Source of the DNA: Prosthecomicrobium sp. N25
GTDB lineage: Bacteria; Pseudomonadota; Alphaproteobacteria; Rhizobiales; Ancalomicrobiaceae
NCBI RefSeq assembly: GCF_037203705.1
Contig: NZ_JBBCAT010000007.1
Coordinates: 1-64,000 of the forward strand
Reading direction: 5' to 3'
Length of the DNA stretch: 64,000 nucleotides
Every line of letters starts with the position of its first letter. The first letter of the stretch is position 1. A model generated the notes under the pieces. That model saw only the letters and a program-made list of their open reading frames with translations, ran no database searches and had not been told where the DNA came from. The position numbers and the translations under genes were made by a program. Below, piece after piece: positions 25,385-33,737 of this stretch.

Positions 25385-25416
25385 CCTCGGTCTCGTCCAT
25401 GGGCTCGCAAGGCCGG

Positions 25417-26106
25417 TCAGTACACCGCCACATAGGCGATGCTCGGATCCCGCCAGGCCCCGTGCACATGGCACTGCACGTTGCGGTGGAACCGCATGCC
25501 CGGGCCCGGATAGCGATGGAAATGGCACCAGCCGATCTCCGATCCGTACCAGTAGGCCGGCAGGACCACGACGTCGTAGGAGAGGCCCGGCCGCCAGCGC
25601 TTCCAACGCCGATGGTCGCGATCCCGGTCATGGTGATCGCGGTCGCGGATCACCACGTCCCGGTTGCGGTTCCGGTCACGGTCCCGCTCGGCGCGGCGGC
25701 GCTGATCCTCCAGCTCCCGCTGGGTCCGACGGTCTTCGCTTTCGCGCATGGTGCGCCGGGTGTCGGTGTCGCGCTGGACGCGGCGGTCGTTGTCCTCGCG
25801 GTCGCGCTGGATGCGCCGCTCCACGGTGGGCTGTCGCCCGTCGACGCCGTCGCGCATGGACCGGCGGACATCGTTGTCGCGCTGCTGAGGCTCGCGGAAG
25901 CCGCGGTTGTCGTTGCCGCGGTCGAAGGACCGTTCGTTGCCGCGATCGACGTTCCCGGACCCCCGGTCGATGTTCCGTCCGCCGCCGGAATCGTTCCTGT
26001 CCATCTGCGGCAACTTCATGTCGTCCCTTTCCCGCTGGGCCGAGGCGGGCCCCGCGGCGAAGACGACGACGGCGGCCGCCGCCATGGTGAGAGCGATGGA
26101 TCTCAT
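25417..26106 (-). CDS. Secreted Arg/Asp-rich low-complexity protein
   Basis: A 229-residue exported protein. The signal peptide is clear (MRSIALTMAAAAVVVFAAGPASA-QR). Residues 25-160 are dominated by Arg, Asp, Asn and Gln in alternating RD/ER/NDR runs (RDREDNDRRVQRDTDTRR), likely a charged, partly disordered or coiled segment. The C-terminal 70 residues look folded: RRWKRWRPGLSYDVVVLPAYWYG then GWCHFHRYPGPGMRFHRNVQ, with Cys and His suited to disulfide or metal binding. I do not recognise a family. A strong Shine-Dalgarno (GAAGAAGGACATCGGCTC) precedes the ATG. A possible EcfG promoter lies 100 bp upstream and a terminator follows, so it is transcribed alone. Confidence 0.75.
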   Translation of the reverse strand: MRSIALTMAAAAVVVFAAGPASAQRERDDMKLPQMDRNDSGGGRNIDRGSGNVDRGNERSFDRGNDNRGFREPQQRDNDVRRSMRDGVDGRQPTVERRIQRDREDNDRRVQRDTDTRRTMRESEDRRTQRELEDQRRRAERDRDRNRNRDVVIRDRDHHDRDRDHRRWKRWRPGLSYDVVVLPAYWYGSEIGWCHFHRYPGPGMRFHRNVQCHVHGAWRDPSIAYVAVY

Positions 26107-26437
26107 GAGCCGATGTCCTTCTTCTTCTTCGGCTGCCGGCGGGATCCGCCGGTCACGCACACTGAACGCCCCCACGGCGATGCCTCTATATGAGACGATG
26201 CTTGACAACGAACAACAGCCCCCTTCCGTTCCCGTCAGGTTCCGGACGAAACTCCGTCTCACGTGATCCCGACAGCGACGCCAGGGCGCTCGCCGGCATG
26301 ACGCCGGTGAGCCGCCTGGAGCTTGGCCGAAAAGGGGGGCGGGAACATGGTCGCTGCACTGCACCGCGGCGTCGTGTCCGGCCTTGGCGACGGCGGCCGG
26401 GTCCGCCTTCGCGCTCTTCGCCGTCTCTCGCCGCCGC
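26107..26437. other. Intergenic region upstream of the Arg/Asp-rich protein gene
   Basis: These 331 bp lie between the 3' end of the Na/Pi symporter gene and the start of the secreted-protein gene, both on the minus strand. It contains the EcfG-like element at 26207-26232. I see no gene and no convincing terminator for the symporter. Confidence 0.5.
26207..26232 (-). promoter_or_regulatory. EcfG-like promoter for the Arg/Asp-rich protein gene
   Basis: On the minus strand GGAAC (26232-26228) is followed after 17 bp by CGTT (26210-26207), an exact match to GGAAC-N16/17-CGTT. The predicted leader to the ATG at 26106 is about 95 bp. Confidence 0.5.
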
Positions 26438-28117
26438 TCAGGCGGCGTTCGGCGCGGCCGGGCCCGGCGGTGCCCCGCTGTCGCGCAGGCGGCTCGCCGT
26501 CAGGTCCCCGTGCGCGTCCAGGATCGGCTGCGCCACCGAGGCCACATGGGCGTTGATGCGCTTCAGGTCGCGCAGGATGTCGAGGTGGAGCGAACTCGTC
26601 CGGAGGCTTTCCAGGCGCCCGGCGCGAAGCCGCTCGAAATGGCGCTCCGCCGACACCTTCTCGAGACGGCGGATCTCCACCTTGGCGGCGAAGAGGCTGC
26701 GGGCGAGCGCCAGGTCGCGGCTGACGAAGAGGCTCTGGGCGCGCCGGAAGTTGTCGAGGGTCGCCTCGTGCAGGGCGACGATCTCCGCCGACCCGTCCGT
26801 CGAGAGCTGCAGGCCGTTGCGGATCTTCTTCGAAACCGCGCCGGCGAGCCCCTTTTCGACGATGTCGCCGATATGCTCGAGGTTGACCACGTAGTCGATG
26901 ATCTCCGCCGCACGCGCCTGACCGGCCTCGTCGAGCGACTCCGGGTCGAGCCGGGCGATGTACAGCTTGACGGCCTGCTGCAGCCGGTCGACCTCGTCGT
27001 CGAGCCGGGCGATGTCCTCGAGGAGGTCCGCGTCGTCGACCCGGAACGCCTCGAAGCTGCGCACCAGCATGGATTCCACGAGGTCGCCGACGCGCAAGGT
27101 CTCGCGCGCCGCGCAGCCGAGCGCGGCGGCCGGCGTGTCGAGCACCGTGTCGTCCAGGTAGCGCGGCCCCGACCGCGAGGCGGGCGGCTCCGGCACGAGG
27201 CTCGCGGTGGCGCGCGCGATGGCGCCGATGAAGGGCCACGCGACGACGGTCAGGGCCAGGCTGAAGGCGAGGTGCGCGTCGACCGCCAGCCGCTCTGGCT
27301 GGCCCGTGACGGCCAGGATCGCGTCCGTGGCCGGCCCGAGCAGCGGCAGGAGCACCAGCGCGCCCGCCGCCCTGGTCCCCAGGTTGCCGATGGTCAGCCG
27401 CCGCGCCGCCGCGCTCTGCCCGAGGGTCGCCACGACAGGCGGAACCGCGCCGCCCACGTTGGCGCCCAGCACCAAAGCCAGCACCAGCGGCGGCTCCAGG
27501 CCGCCGGCCGTCGCCATGGACAGGACGAGGAGCACGACCGCCAGGCTCGACGACGCCAGGAAGGCCAGGATGCCGCCGGACAGGAAGGCGAGGACCGGCG
27601 CCTCGGCGAGCGCGCCGAGCACGCTGCGGATCACCTCGGAGTGGCGCAGGGGCTCGGTGGCGGTGCCGAGGAGCCGCAGGGCGAGGAGCATCAGCCCGAG
27701 GCCGACGATCGCCTGCCCGAGCCCGCGACGGCGCCCGCTGCCGCCAGTGGCCGCCACGACCCCGGCGAACACCAGGAAGGGCGCGAGCCCCTCCAAGCCG
27801 ACCGCCAGCACCTTGGCGACGATCGCCGTGCCGATATTGGCGCCCAGCATGACCGCCTGCGCGCTCGCGCCGGAGAGGATGTCGCGCCCCGCGAAGGCCC
27901 CGGCGATGAGCGCGGTCGCGGTGCTCGACTGCAGCGCCAGCGTCACCCCGATGCCGGCCAGGAGCGCCCCGATCCGTCGACGCGTCCAAAGGGCCAGCCC
28001 GTGCCGGAGCCGGTCGCCGAACGCCGCCGAGACGCCCGACTTCACCGTCCGGAGCCCCCACAGGAGGAGCGCCGAGGCGCCGAGCAGGTCGACGAGCACG
28101 AGGGTCGGCGCGGACAT
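26438..28117 (-). CDS. Na/Pi-cotransporter family protein with PhoU-like domain
   Basis: A 559-residue inner-membrane protein. The N-terminal half has the two inverted Na/Pi-II repeats, each with the QSSTAT-type motif: ALQSSTATALIAGAFAG then GANIGTAIVAKVLAVG in the first, SSLAVVLLVLSMATAGG with GANVGGAVPP in the second. The C-terminal third (from about 345) is a helical PhoU-like domain (LVESMLVRSFEAFRVDDADL and HIGDIVEKGLAGAVSKKI). Homologues such as YjbB move phosphate with sodium. I start at 28117, which begins at the first membrane helix and has GGAG upstream; longer frames add an implausible N-terminus. No pho genes or Pho box are seen nearby. Confidence 0.88.
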   Translation of the reverse strand: MSAPTLVLVDLLGASALLLWGLRTVKSGVSAAFGDRLRHGLALWTRRRIGALLAGIGVTLALQSSTATALIAGAFAGRDILSGASAQAVMLGANIGTAIVAKVLAVGLEGLAPFLVFAGVVAATGGSGRRRGLGQAIVGLGLMLLALRLLGTATEPLRHSEVIRSVLGALAEAPVLAFLSGGILAFLASSSLAVVLLVLSMATAGGLEPPLVLALVLGANVGGAVPPVVATLGQSAAARRLTIGNLGTRAAGALVLLPLLGPATDAILAVTGQPERLAVDAHLAFSLALTVVAWPFIGAIARATASLVPEPPASRSGPRYLDDTVLDTPAAALGCAARETLRVGDLVESMLVRSFEAFRVDDADLLEDIARLDDEVDRLQQAVKLYIARLDPESLDEAGQARAAEIIDYVVNLEHIGDIVEKGLAGAVSKKIRNGLQLSTDGSAEIVALHEATLDNFRRAQSLFVSRDLALARSLFAAKVEIRRLEKVSAERHFERLRAGRLESLRTSSLHLDILRDLKRINAHVASVAQPILDAHGDLTASRLRDSGAPPGPAAPNAA

Positions 28118-28385
28118 GGTGGAACTCCAGGCGACCGGGCCGAGACCGGCGGTAGCGCGCGAAACCGTCGCGCCGGCGCAGCGAAACCCGAACGCATCCG
28201 AAACAGCAAGGACTGCGGATCGGTTCCCGTCGGGGATCATTCCAGATGACGAAACGGCTGTCCAGACAGGCCGAAATCAAATAGCCGGCAAGTCTCCGGC
28301 CGCACGCGGCCCGAAACCGTGCGGCGCCGGTGCGATTTCGAATCAGCAGGTTATTCCCGGTGCTTGACGGATCGGGGCCGCCCCC

Positions 28386-29144
28386 TCACGCGACCGTCGG
28401 ACCGGCCTCGCCGGCGGGCTCGGGCGCCTCCCGTCCGGGGTAGAAGAGGCGGAAGTCGTCGGCGTAGCGGACGCGCACCCGGTCGACCAGGCGACCGTCG
28501 GCGAAGAGGCGCTGCACGTCCGACCGGTCGCGCCGGCGGACGTTCTTCTGCGGCAGCGATCCGAGATCGGTCCCCGTCCGCTCGAGCACCGCCGCCCTCA
28601 CCCGCTCCCAGTCCGTGCCGATCGTCTCCATCCGCCCGACGAGGCTCGGCACGACGCGCCCGCGCGCCGAGACGATCGAGGCCTGGCTGCGGAAATGCAG
28701 GTCCGCCGCCCGGTCCGGGATGCGCGCGACCCGCTCGACGAAGTCGCCGAACTCCATCCCGCGCCGGAAGCCGAGCCGGTCTAGATTGGGCAGGATCGCG
28801 GCCGGCCGGGCGATCATGTCCGACCAGCAGGAGACCAGCCGGTCGAACGGATCGCGCACGATCGTGAAGCAGAGATGGTCGCCGTAGCGTCCGAGCACCT
28901 CCGCCCCCGACACGATGCGGCCGTCCACCGCCCCGTCACCCCGCCAGAAGCTGTCCTTGTTGGGCGGCGGCGCGGGACCGGCGGTCCGGTCGACATGATC
29001 CGCGAGCAGGCTGCGCACCGCCGTGTTGGCCACCTTCGGCACCCGCGCGTAGACGAGCCTCAGCCGCGGCACCACGACGAAGTGGGCCTCGCGGCCGGGC
29101 AGGAAGCTGGTGAGCCAGGAGGCCAGGACGGGAGCGAAGGACAC
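28386..29144 (-). CDS. Sulfotransferase family protein
   Basis: A 252-residue cytosolic protein of the Sulfotransfer_2 type (as in carbohydrate sulfotransferases). It has the 5'-phosphosulfate-binding motif YARVPKVANTAVRSLL and the 3'-phosphate motif FTIVRDPFDRLVSCW, the two signature sites for PAPS. The middle (FRSQASIVSARGRVVPSLVG, then RMETIGTDW) matches the family pattern as well. It would transfer sulfate from PAPS to a sugar or other acceptor, perhaps a surface glycan; the acceptor is unknown. It is divergent from the KDPG aldolase gene over 75 bp. Confidence 0.82.
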   Translation of the reverse strand: MSFAPVLASWLTSFLPGREAHFVVVPRLRLVYARVPKVANTAVRSLLADHVDRTAGPAPPPNKDSFWRGDGAVDGRIVSGAEVLGRYGDHLCFTIVRDPFDRLVSCWSDMIARPAAILPNLDRLGFRRGMEFGDFVERVARIPDRAADLHFRSQASIVSARGRVVPSLVGRMETIGTDWERVRAAVLERTGTDLGSLPQKNVRRRDRSDVQRLFADGRLVDRVRVRYADDFRLFYPGREAPEPAGEAGPTVA

Positions 29145-29219
29145 GAGTCTCTGTCTAGTCCCGGGCCCGGCCGGTGAAAAGGGTTCCCTCCGCGGCCCCG
29201 ATCGGCTATCCCGGCTGGC

Positions 29220-29858
29220 ATGACCCAGGACATCGCCACCCTCGACGCCATCGTGGCCCGCGCCCCCGTGATTCCGGTCCTCGTCTTCGAGGATCCGGAG
29301 AGCGCCGTCGCGATCGGCCGCGCCCTCGTGGCCGGCGGCCTGCCGGCCCTGGAGATCACCCTGCGCACCCCCGCCGCCCTCGACTGCATCCGCGCTTGCC
29401 GCACCATCGAGGGCGCCGTCGTCGGGGCCGGCACGGTCTTGGACGCCGGTCAGATGGAAGCGGCGGTCTCGGCGGGGGCCAACTTCCTGGTCTCCCCCGG
29501 CGCCTCCCCGCGGCTGATGGATGCGGCCGCCTCCGCGCGCGCCCCCCTGCTCCCGGGCGTCGCCACGGCCGGGGAGGCCATGACCCTGATGGAGCGCGGC
29601 TACCGCCGCATGAAGTTCTTCCCCGCCGAGCCGGCCGGCGGCGCCGAATACCTGAAAGCCCTGGCCTCGCCCCTGCCGCAGGTGAAGTTCTGCCCGACGG
29701 GCGGCGTCACGCTCGAGAAGGCGCCGAAATACCTCGCCCTGCCGAACGTCATGTGCGTCGGCGGCTCCTGGGTGGTGCCGGCCGACGCCGTCAAGGCGCG
29801 CGACTGGGGCCGGATCGAGACCCTCGCCCGCGAGGCGGCGGCCCTCGCCCGGGGCTGA
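29220..29858 (+). CDS. eda: 2-dehydro-3-deoxy-phosphogluconate aldolase
   Basis: A 212-residue class I aldolase cleaving KDPG to pyruvate and glyceraldehyde 3-phosphate in the Entner-Doudoroff pathway. The N-terminal segment [19 protein letters not shown], the catalytic Glu in LEITLRT (E45), [11 protein letters not shown], the Schiff-base Lys in RMKFFPAE (K132) and [10 protein letters not shown] are all present. Length is normal. No edd or zwf gene is adjacent; the IlvD/Edd-family gene 1.6 kb downstream could act in a related sugar-acid route. Confidence 0.93.
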   Translation: MTQDIATLDAIVARAPVIPVLVFEDPESAVAIGRALVAGGLPALEITLRTPAALDCIRACRTIEGAVVGAGTVLDAGQMEAAVSAGANFLVSPGASPRLMDAAASARAPLLPGVATAGEAMTLMERGYRRMKFFPAEPAGGAEYLKALASPLPQVKFCPTGGVTLEKAPKYLALPNVMCVGGSWVVPADAVKARDWGRIETLAREAAALARG

Positions 29859-29942
29859 GGTTTCTCACGCTCTTCCCCTAGCCTGTCGTGAATGCGAAGC
29901 TTCGCCCAAGCGCGCCCGCCCGAGGCGCACAGGGAGGCTCAC

Positions 29943-30677
29943 ATGTTCGACGCCAAGAAGCTGCTGGATGCGCTCGTCGGCCCCGAGGGCGCGCAGCGCG
30001 CCGACCAGGTGCTCGGCCGCGGCCTCGACGCGGCGCGCCGCGGGGCGACCGACGTCTTCGGCAACGAGGCGGTCGACCGCGCCCAGGACTACGTCAAGGG
30101 CAATGCCGAGACCCTGATCGCCGGCGCGGCGGGCGGCCTTCTGGGCCTGCTGGTCGGCACGAAGACGGGCCGCAGCGTGGCCGGCGCCGGGCTGAAGCTC
30201 GGCACCCTCGCCGCCGTCGGGGGCCTCGCCTGGAAGGCCTACCAGAACTGGCAGGCGAGCCAGCCCGGCGCCGCCGGCACCGGCCCCGACGCGCCGGCCG
30301 CCCTGCCCGAGTCCGACCAGCAGGCGCTCGCCCGGACCCTCATCGTCGCCATGATCGCCGCCGCCAAGGCGGACGGCATCATCGACCCGAAGGAGTACCG
30401 CACCATCGCGGGCAAGGCCGCGGAGGCGGGCATCGACCCGGAGGCGAGCGCCTTCCTGGAGGCCGAGATGTCCTCGCCCCTCGACATCGAGAAGGTCGTG
30501 GCCGGCGCCACCTCCCCGGAGATCGCCACCCAGATCTACGCCGCCTCCTGCCTCGCGATCGCGCCCGACAAGAATTCCGAGATCGCCTACCTGGCCGAAC
30601 TCGCCGGCAAGCTCGGCCTCGACCCGGCGCTCCGGGCCGAGATCGACCGTCGCGTCGCCGAGGCGCGCACGGCCTGA
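29943..30677 (+). CDS. DUF533 / TerB-like tellurite-resistance-family protein
   Basis: A 244-residue protein. The N-terminal 70 residues (MFDAKKLLDALVGPEG) are a DUF533-type leader, followed by a Gly-rich hydrophobic segment (GAAGGLLGLLVGTKTGRSVAG) that may anchor to the membrane. The C-terminal 130 residues form a TerB-like helical bundle with an acidic motif (AAAKADGIIDPKEYRTI). Such proteins are widespread and linked loosely to stress or metal response; no reaction is known. The ATG at 29943 follows a strong Shine-Dalgarno (agggaggctcac). Confidence 0.85.
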   Translation: MFDAKKLLDALVGPEGAQRADQVLGRGLDAARRGATDVFGNEAVDRAQDYVKGNAETLIAGAAGGLLGLLVGTKTGRSVAGAGLKLGTLAAVGGLAWKAYQNWQASQPGAAGTGPDAPAALPESDQQALARTLIVAMIAAAKADGIIDPKEYRTIAGKAAEAGIDPEASAFLEAEMSSPLDIEKVVAGATSPEIATQIYAASCLAIAPDKNSEIAYLAELAGKLGLDPALRAEIDRRVAEARTA

Positions 30678-30685
30678 CGGCTGCC

Positions 30686-31312
30686 TCACGTCGGCGGGAT
30701 GAAGGGCTGCTGGATCTCCTGGAACACGGGCAGGGCCTCGGCACGGCCGCAGTGCTCGTCGAGTTCGGGGAAGACCGACCAGTCGACCAGCCCGGGATGG
30801 GCCTCGCGTACGAAGCGCAGCGCCGCCGCGACCGCGATGTCGGCGTGACCGATCGCCTCTCCGAACCACCACCGCGTCCGCCGCGCCCCGCGGTCGTCCT
30901 CGAGCGTCGCCATGGCGCCCAGGATTTGGGCCCGGCAACGCTGCACCCAGACCTCTGAGGCCGGGTCGTGCAGCCGTCTCTCGTAAAAGAGCGACACCGC
31001 CTTGTCGGCGATGCCGGTGCCGAGCGCCGCGACCTTGAGGGCCCGGCGCCGCAGCGGCTCCTCCCGCGGGAAGAGCGCCCGGCCCGCCGGCACCGACCCG
31101 TCCAGCCAGTCCAGGATGGCATGGCTCTCGATCAGCACGTCGCCGTCGTCGAGCACGAGCGCCGGGACCCGCCCGAGCGGGTTGTACTGACGCACCTTGT
31201 CGGCGTCCCCGAAGGTCGACCAGGGCTTGTGCTCGAAGTCGAGCCCCGCGAGCCGGAGCGCGATCCCGACGCGCCGCACGAAGGGGGAGTCGTATTGCCC
31301 GATCAGCATCAT
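30686..31312 (-). CDS. Glutathione S-transferase family protein
   Basis: A 208-residue GST with an N-terminal thioredoxin-like domain: MMLIGQYDSPFVRRVGIAL (Ser/Arg region that activates glutathione), NPLGRVPALVLDDG (cis-Pro) and LIESHAILDWLDG (glutathione gamma-glutamyl contact). The helical C-terminal domain contains GHADIAVAAALRFV, the N-capping motif. The substrate is unknown. The ATG at 31312 has AGGAGG eight bases upstream; the GTG at 31321 overlaps that sequence and is unlikely. Confidence 0.9.
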   Translation of the reverse strand: MMLIGQYDSPFVRRVGIALRLAGLDFEHKPWSTFGDADKVRQYNPLGRVPALVLDDGDVLIESHAILDWLDGSVPAGRALFPREEPLRRRALKVAALGTGIADKAVSLFYERRLHDPASEVWVQRCRAQILGAMATLEDDRGARRTRWWFGEAIGHADIAVAAALRFVREAHPGLVDWSVFPELDEHCGRAEALPVFQEIQQPFIPPT

Positions 31313-31443
31313 GCCGGTCACCTCCTGGTCGTGCCCGAGCTTAGCGGCTCGGATCGCCTCCGCGAAGCGCCTGCCCTGCGCCCTTGTCTCGCCGCGGCCG
31401 GACGCCTATCGATGTCGTTCGGCGGCGCCAGGAGGGGGACGGC

Positions 31444-33129
31444 ATGGCGAAGGGCTTGCGCAAGGGACTGACCTCCTACGGCGATCCGGGCTTCTCGCTC
31501 TTCCTGCGCAAGGCCTTCATCAAGGCCGCCGGCTTCTCGGACGACGCGCTCGACCGCCCCATCGTCGGCATCACCAACACCTTCAGCGACTACAACCCCT
31601 GCCACGGCAACGTGCCCCGCCTGATCGAGGCGGTGAAGCGCGGCGTCCTCCTGGCCGGCGGGCTCCCGATGGAGTTCCCGACCATCTCGATCCACGAGTC
31701 CTTCGCCGACCCGACCAGCATGTACCTTCGCAACCTGATGGCGCTCGACACCGAGGAGATGATCCGCGCCCAGCCCATGGACGCCGTCGTCCTCGTCGGC
31801 GGCTGCGACAAGACCGTGCCGGCCCAGCTGATGGCCGCCGCCAGCGTCGACCTGCCCGCGATCCAGCTGATCACCGGCCCGATGCTGGTCGGCCACCACA
31901 AGGGCGAGGTGCTCGGCGCCTGCACGGACTGCCGCCGGCTCTGGGGCGAGCACCGCGCCGGCCGCCTCGGCGCCGACGAGATCGAGACCGTCTCCGGCCG
32001 CCTCGCCCCCACCGAGGGCACCTGCATGGTCATGGGCACGGCGAGCACCATGGGCTGCCTCGCCGAGGCGCTCGGCCTCGCCCTGCCCCACAGCGGCTCG
32101 ATCCCGGCCACCCACGCCGACCGCATCCGGGCCGCCGAGGCGAGCGGCCGGCGCGCCGTAGCCCTGGCCGCCGGCGGCCCCCGGCCATCCGACCTCCTCA
32201 CCGAGGCGGCGTTCCGCAACGCCATGGTGGTGCTGCAGGCGATCGGCGGCTCGACCAACGGCCTCGTCCACCTCGCCGCCATCGCCCGCCGCCGCGGCCT
32301 GTCGCTCGACCTCGAGACCTTCGACCGCATCGGCCGCGAGGTGCCGGTCCTGGTCGACCTGAAGCCGAGCGGCTCGCACTACATGGAGCACTTCCACTGG
32401 GCCGGCGGCGTTCCCCGCCTTCTCCGGGAACTGCGCGAGCACCTGGCCCTCGGGGCGCCGACGGTCGCCGGCCTGACCATCGGCGAGATCGCCGGGACCC
32501 CCGTCGAGGACACCCGCCAGACCATCATCCGCTCGCGCGCCGACCCGGTTCGCCCGGACGGCGGCATGGCGGTCCTGCGCGGGACGCTGGCGCCCGGCGG
32601 CGCGGTCATCAAGCACGCCGCCGCCACCCCCGGCCTCCTCGTCCACGAAGGCCGGGCGGTCGTGTTCGACAGCGTGCCGGACCTCGTCGCCCGCATCGAC
32701 GATCCCGACCTGGACGTGACCGCCGACGACGTGCTCGTGCTCCGCAACGCCGGCCCGAAAGGCGCGCCCGGCATGCCCGAGGCCGGCTACCTGCCGATCC
32801 CGCAGAAGCTCGCCCGCGCGGGCGTGAAGGACATGGTCCGCATCTCGGACGCCCGGATGAGCGGCACGGCCTTCGGCACCATCGTGCTGCACGTCACCCC
32901 GGAGGCCGCCCTCGGCTCCCCGCTCGCCCTCGTGCGCACCGGCGACCGGATCCGTCTCGACGTTCCCGCCCGCCGCATCGACCTCCTCGTCGACGAGGCG
33001 GAGCTGGCCGCGCGCGCGGCGCTCTGGAGCCCTCCCGCGCACCTCTCCGAGCCGGCCCGCGGCTATCGGGCTCTCTACCTGCGCAGCGTGCTGCAGGCCG
33101 ACGAGGGCTGCGACTTCGACTTCTGCTGA
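31444..33129 (+). CDS. IlvD/Edd-family dehydratase (dihydroxy-acid or sugar-acid)
   Basis: A 561-residue iron-sulfur dehydratase. Cluster-ligand cysteines sit in DYNPCHGNVPRL (C53), VLVGGCDKTVPAQLMAA and EGTCMVMGTASTMG; further family motifs are SIHESFAD, KPSGSHYMEHFHWAGG and RNAGPKGAPGMPE. The N-terminus LRKGLTSYGDPGFSLFLRK is typical of the branch that includes L-arabinonate and other aldonate dehydratases, not of housekeeping IlvD. I therefore suspect a sugar-acid substrate, which is inference. A strong Shine-Dalgarno (aggagggggacggc) precedes the ATG at 31444. A DUF3830 gene follows on the same strand. Confidence 0.88.
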   Translation: MAKGLRKGLTSYGDPGFSLFLRKAFIKAAGFSDDALDRPIVGITNTFSDYNPCHGNVPRLIEAVKRGVLLAGGLPMEFPTISIHESFADPTSMYLRNLMALDTEEMIRAQPMDAVVLVGGCDKTVPAQLMAAASVDLPAIQLITGPMLVGHHKGEVLGACTDCRRLWGEHRAGRLGADEIETVSGRLAPTEGTCMVMGTASTMGCLAEALGLALPHSGSIPATHADRIRAAEASGRRAVALAAGGPRPSDLLTEAAFRNAMVVLQAIGGSTNGLVHLAAIARRRGLSLDLETFDRIGREVPVLVDLKPSGSHYMEHFHWAGGVPRLLRELREHLALGAPTVAGLTIGEIAGTPVEDTRQTIIRSRADPVRPDGGMAVLRGTLAPGGAVIKHAAATPGLLVHEGRAVVFDSVPDLVARIDDPDLDVTADDVLVLRNAGPKGAPGMPEAGYLPIPQKLARAGVKDMVRISDARMSGTAFGTIVLHVTPEAALGSPLALVRTGDRIRLDVPARRIDLLVDEAELAARAALWSPPAHLSEPARGYRALYLRSVLQADEGCDFDFC

Positions 33130-33208
33130 CTGGCCGCCGGCTTGCCGTCCGCCCCGTCGTGAGCTACGCCCTGCGGCGACCGTCCCTCGCTCCCTGGAGA
33201 CCGCTTCC

Positions 33209-33619
33209 GTGCCCGATCTCATCGTCCATGCCGGCCCCTTCCGCTTCGAGGCCAGGTTCGAACGCGCCCTCGCGCCCAAGACGGTCGCGGCCTTCGAGAA
33301 GCACATGCCCTTCGAGAGCAAGCTGGTGCACGTTCGCTGGAGCGGCGAGGGAGTCTGGGTCCCGCTCGGCGACCTCGATTTCGGCGTCGGCTACGAGAAC
33401 CACACGAGTTATCCGTCCCCCGGCCAGATCATCCTGTATCCGGGCGGCATCTCGGAGACCGAGATCCTGCTCGCCTACGGGGGCGTCCACTTCGCCAGCA
33501 AGATGGGCCAACTCGCGGGCAACCACTTCATCACCCTCACCTCCGGCCTCGAGAACCTTCCGGCGCTCGGCAAGGCCTGCCTGTGGCAGGGCGCCCAGCC
33601 GGTCCGCTTCGAACTCTGA
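33209..33619 (+). CDS. DUF3830 family protein (cyclophilin-like fold)
   Basis: A 136-residue protein with the DUF3830 pattern: FEARFERALAPKTVAAF, an internal HVRWSGEGVW strand, SYPSPGQIILYPGG and the C-terminal motif ASKMGQLAGNHF. The family is predicted to have a cyclophilin-like fold and is often found beside catabolic genes for amino or sugar acids; its function is unknown. It follows the IlvD/Edd-family gene by 79 bp on the same strand, so the two may be co-transcribed. Confidence 0.82.
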   Translation: MPDLIVHAGPFRFEARFERALAPKTVAAFEKHMPFESKLVHVRWSGEGVWVPLGDLDFGVGYENHTSYPSPGQIILYPGGISETEILLAYGGVHFASKMGQLAGNHFITLTSGLENLPALGKACLWQGAQPVRFEL

Positions 33620-33737
33620 GGCGCTTCCGCCGACCGCCTTCGGATTTTTTATCATCTGGAGCCCGTCCAGGGGCCGTGGACTTCGGAATTTTTACTTTTG
33701 CAGGCGAAGCTCTCCAGGCGGGGGAGAGTTTCGACCC

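Larger units (their letters stand above)
24975..25416. other. Intergenic region with epimerase remnant and a terminator
   Basis: Between exoD (starts at 24974, minus) and the Arg/Asp-rich protein (ends at 25417, minus) there is no intact gene. The region holds the exoD promoter, a plus-strand Rossmann-fold gene fragment (25155-25318) and a minus-strand terminator (25362-25384). Other open frames here look like out-of-frame GC-rich artefacts. Confidence 0.6.

Noticed and set aside
28118-28385. Possible small gene or RNA between the Na/Pi symporter and sulfotransferase genes
   Set aside because: No frame has a ribosome-binding site with coding-like composition, and I saw no convincing stem-loop structure.
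29943-30677. Tellurite-resistance determinant
   Set aside because: The TerB-like bundle is present but there is no ter operon; the DUF533 leader marks a general family without shown tellurite function.
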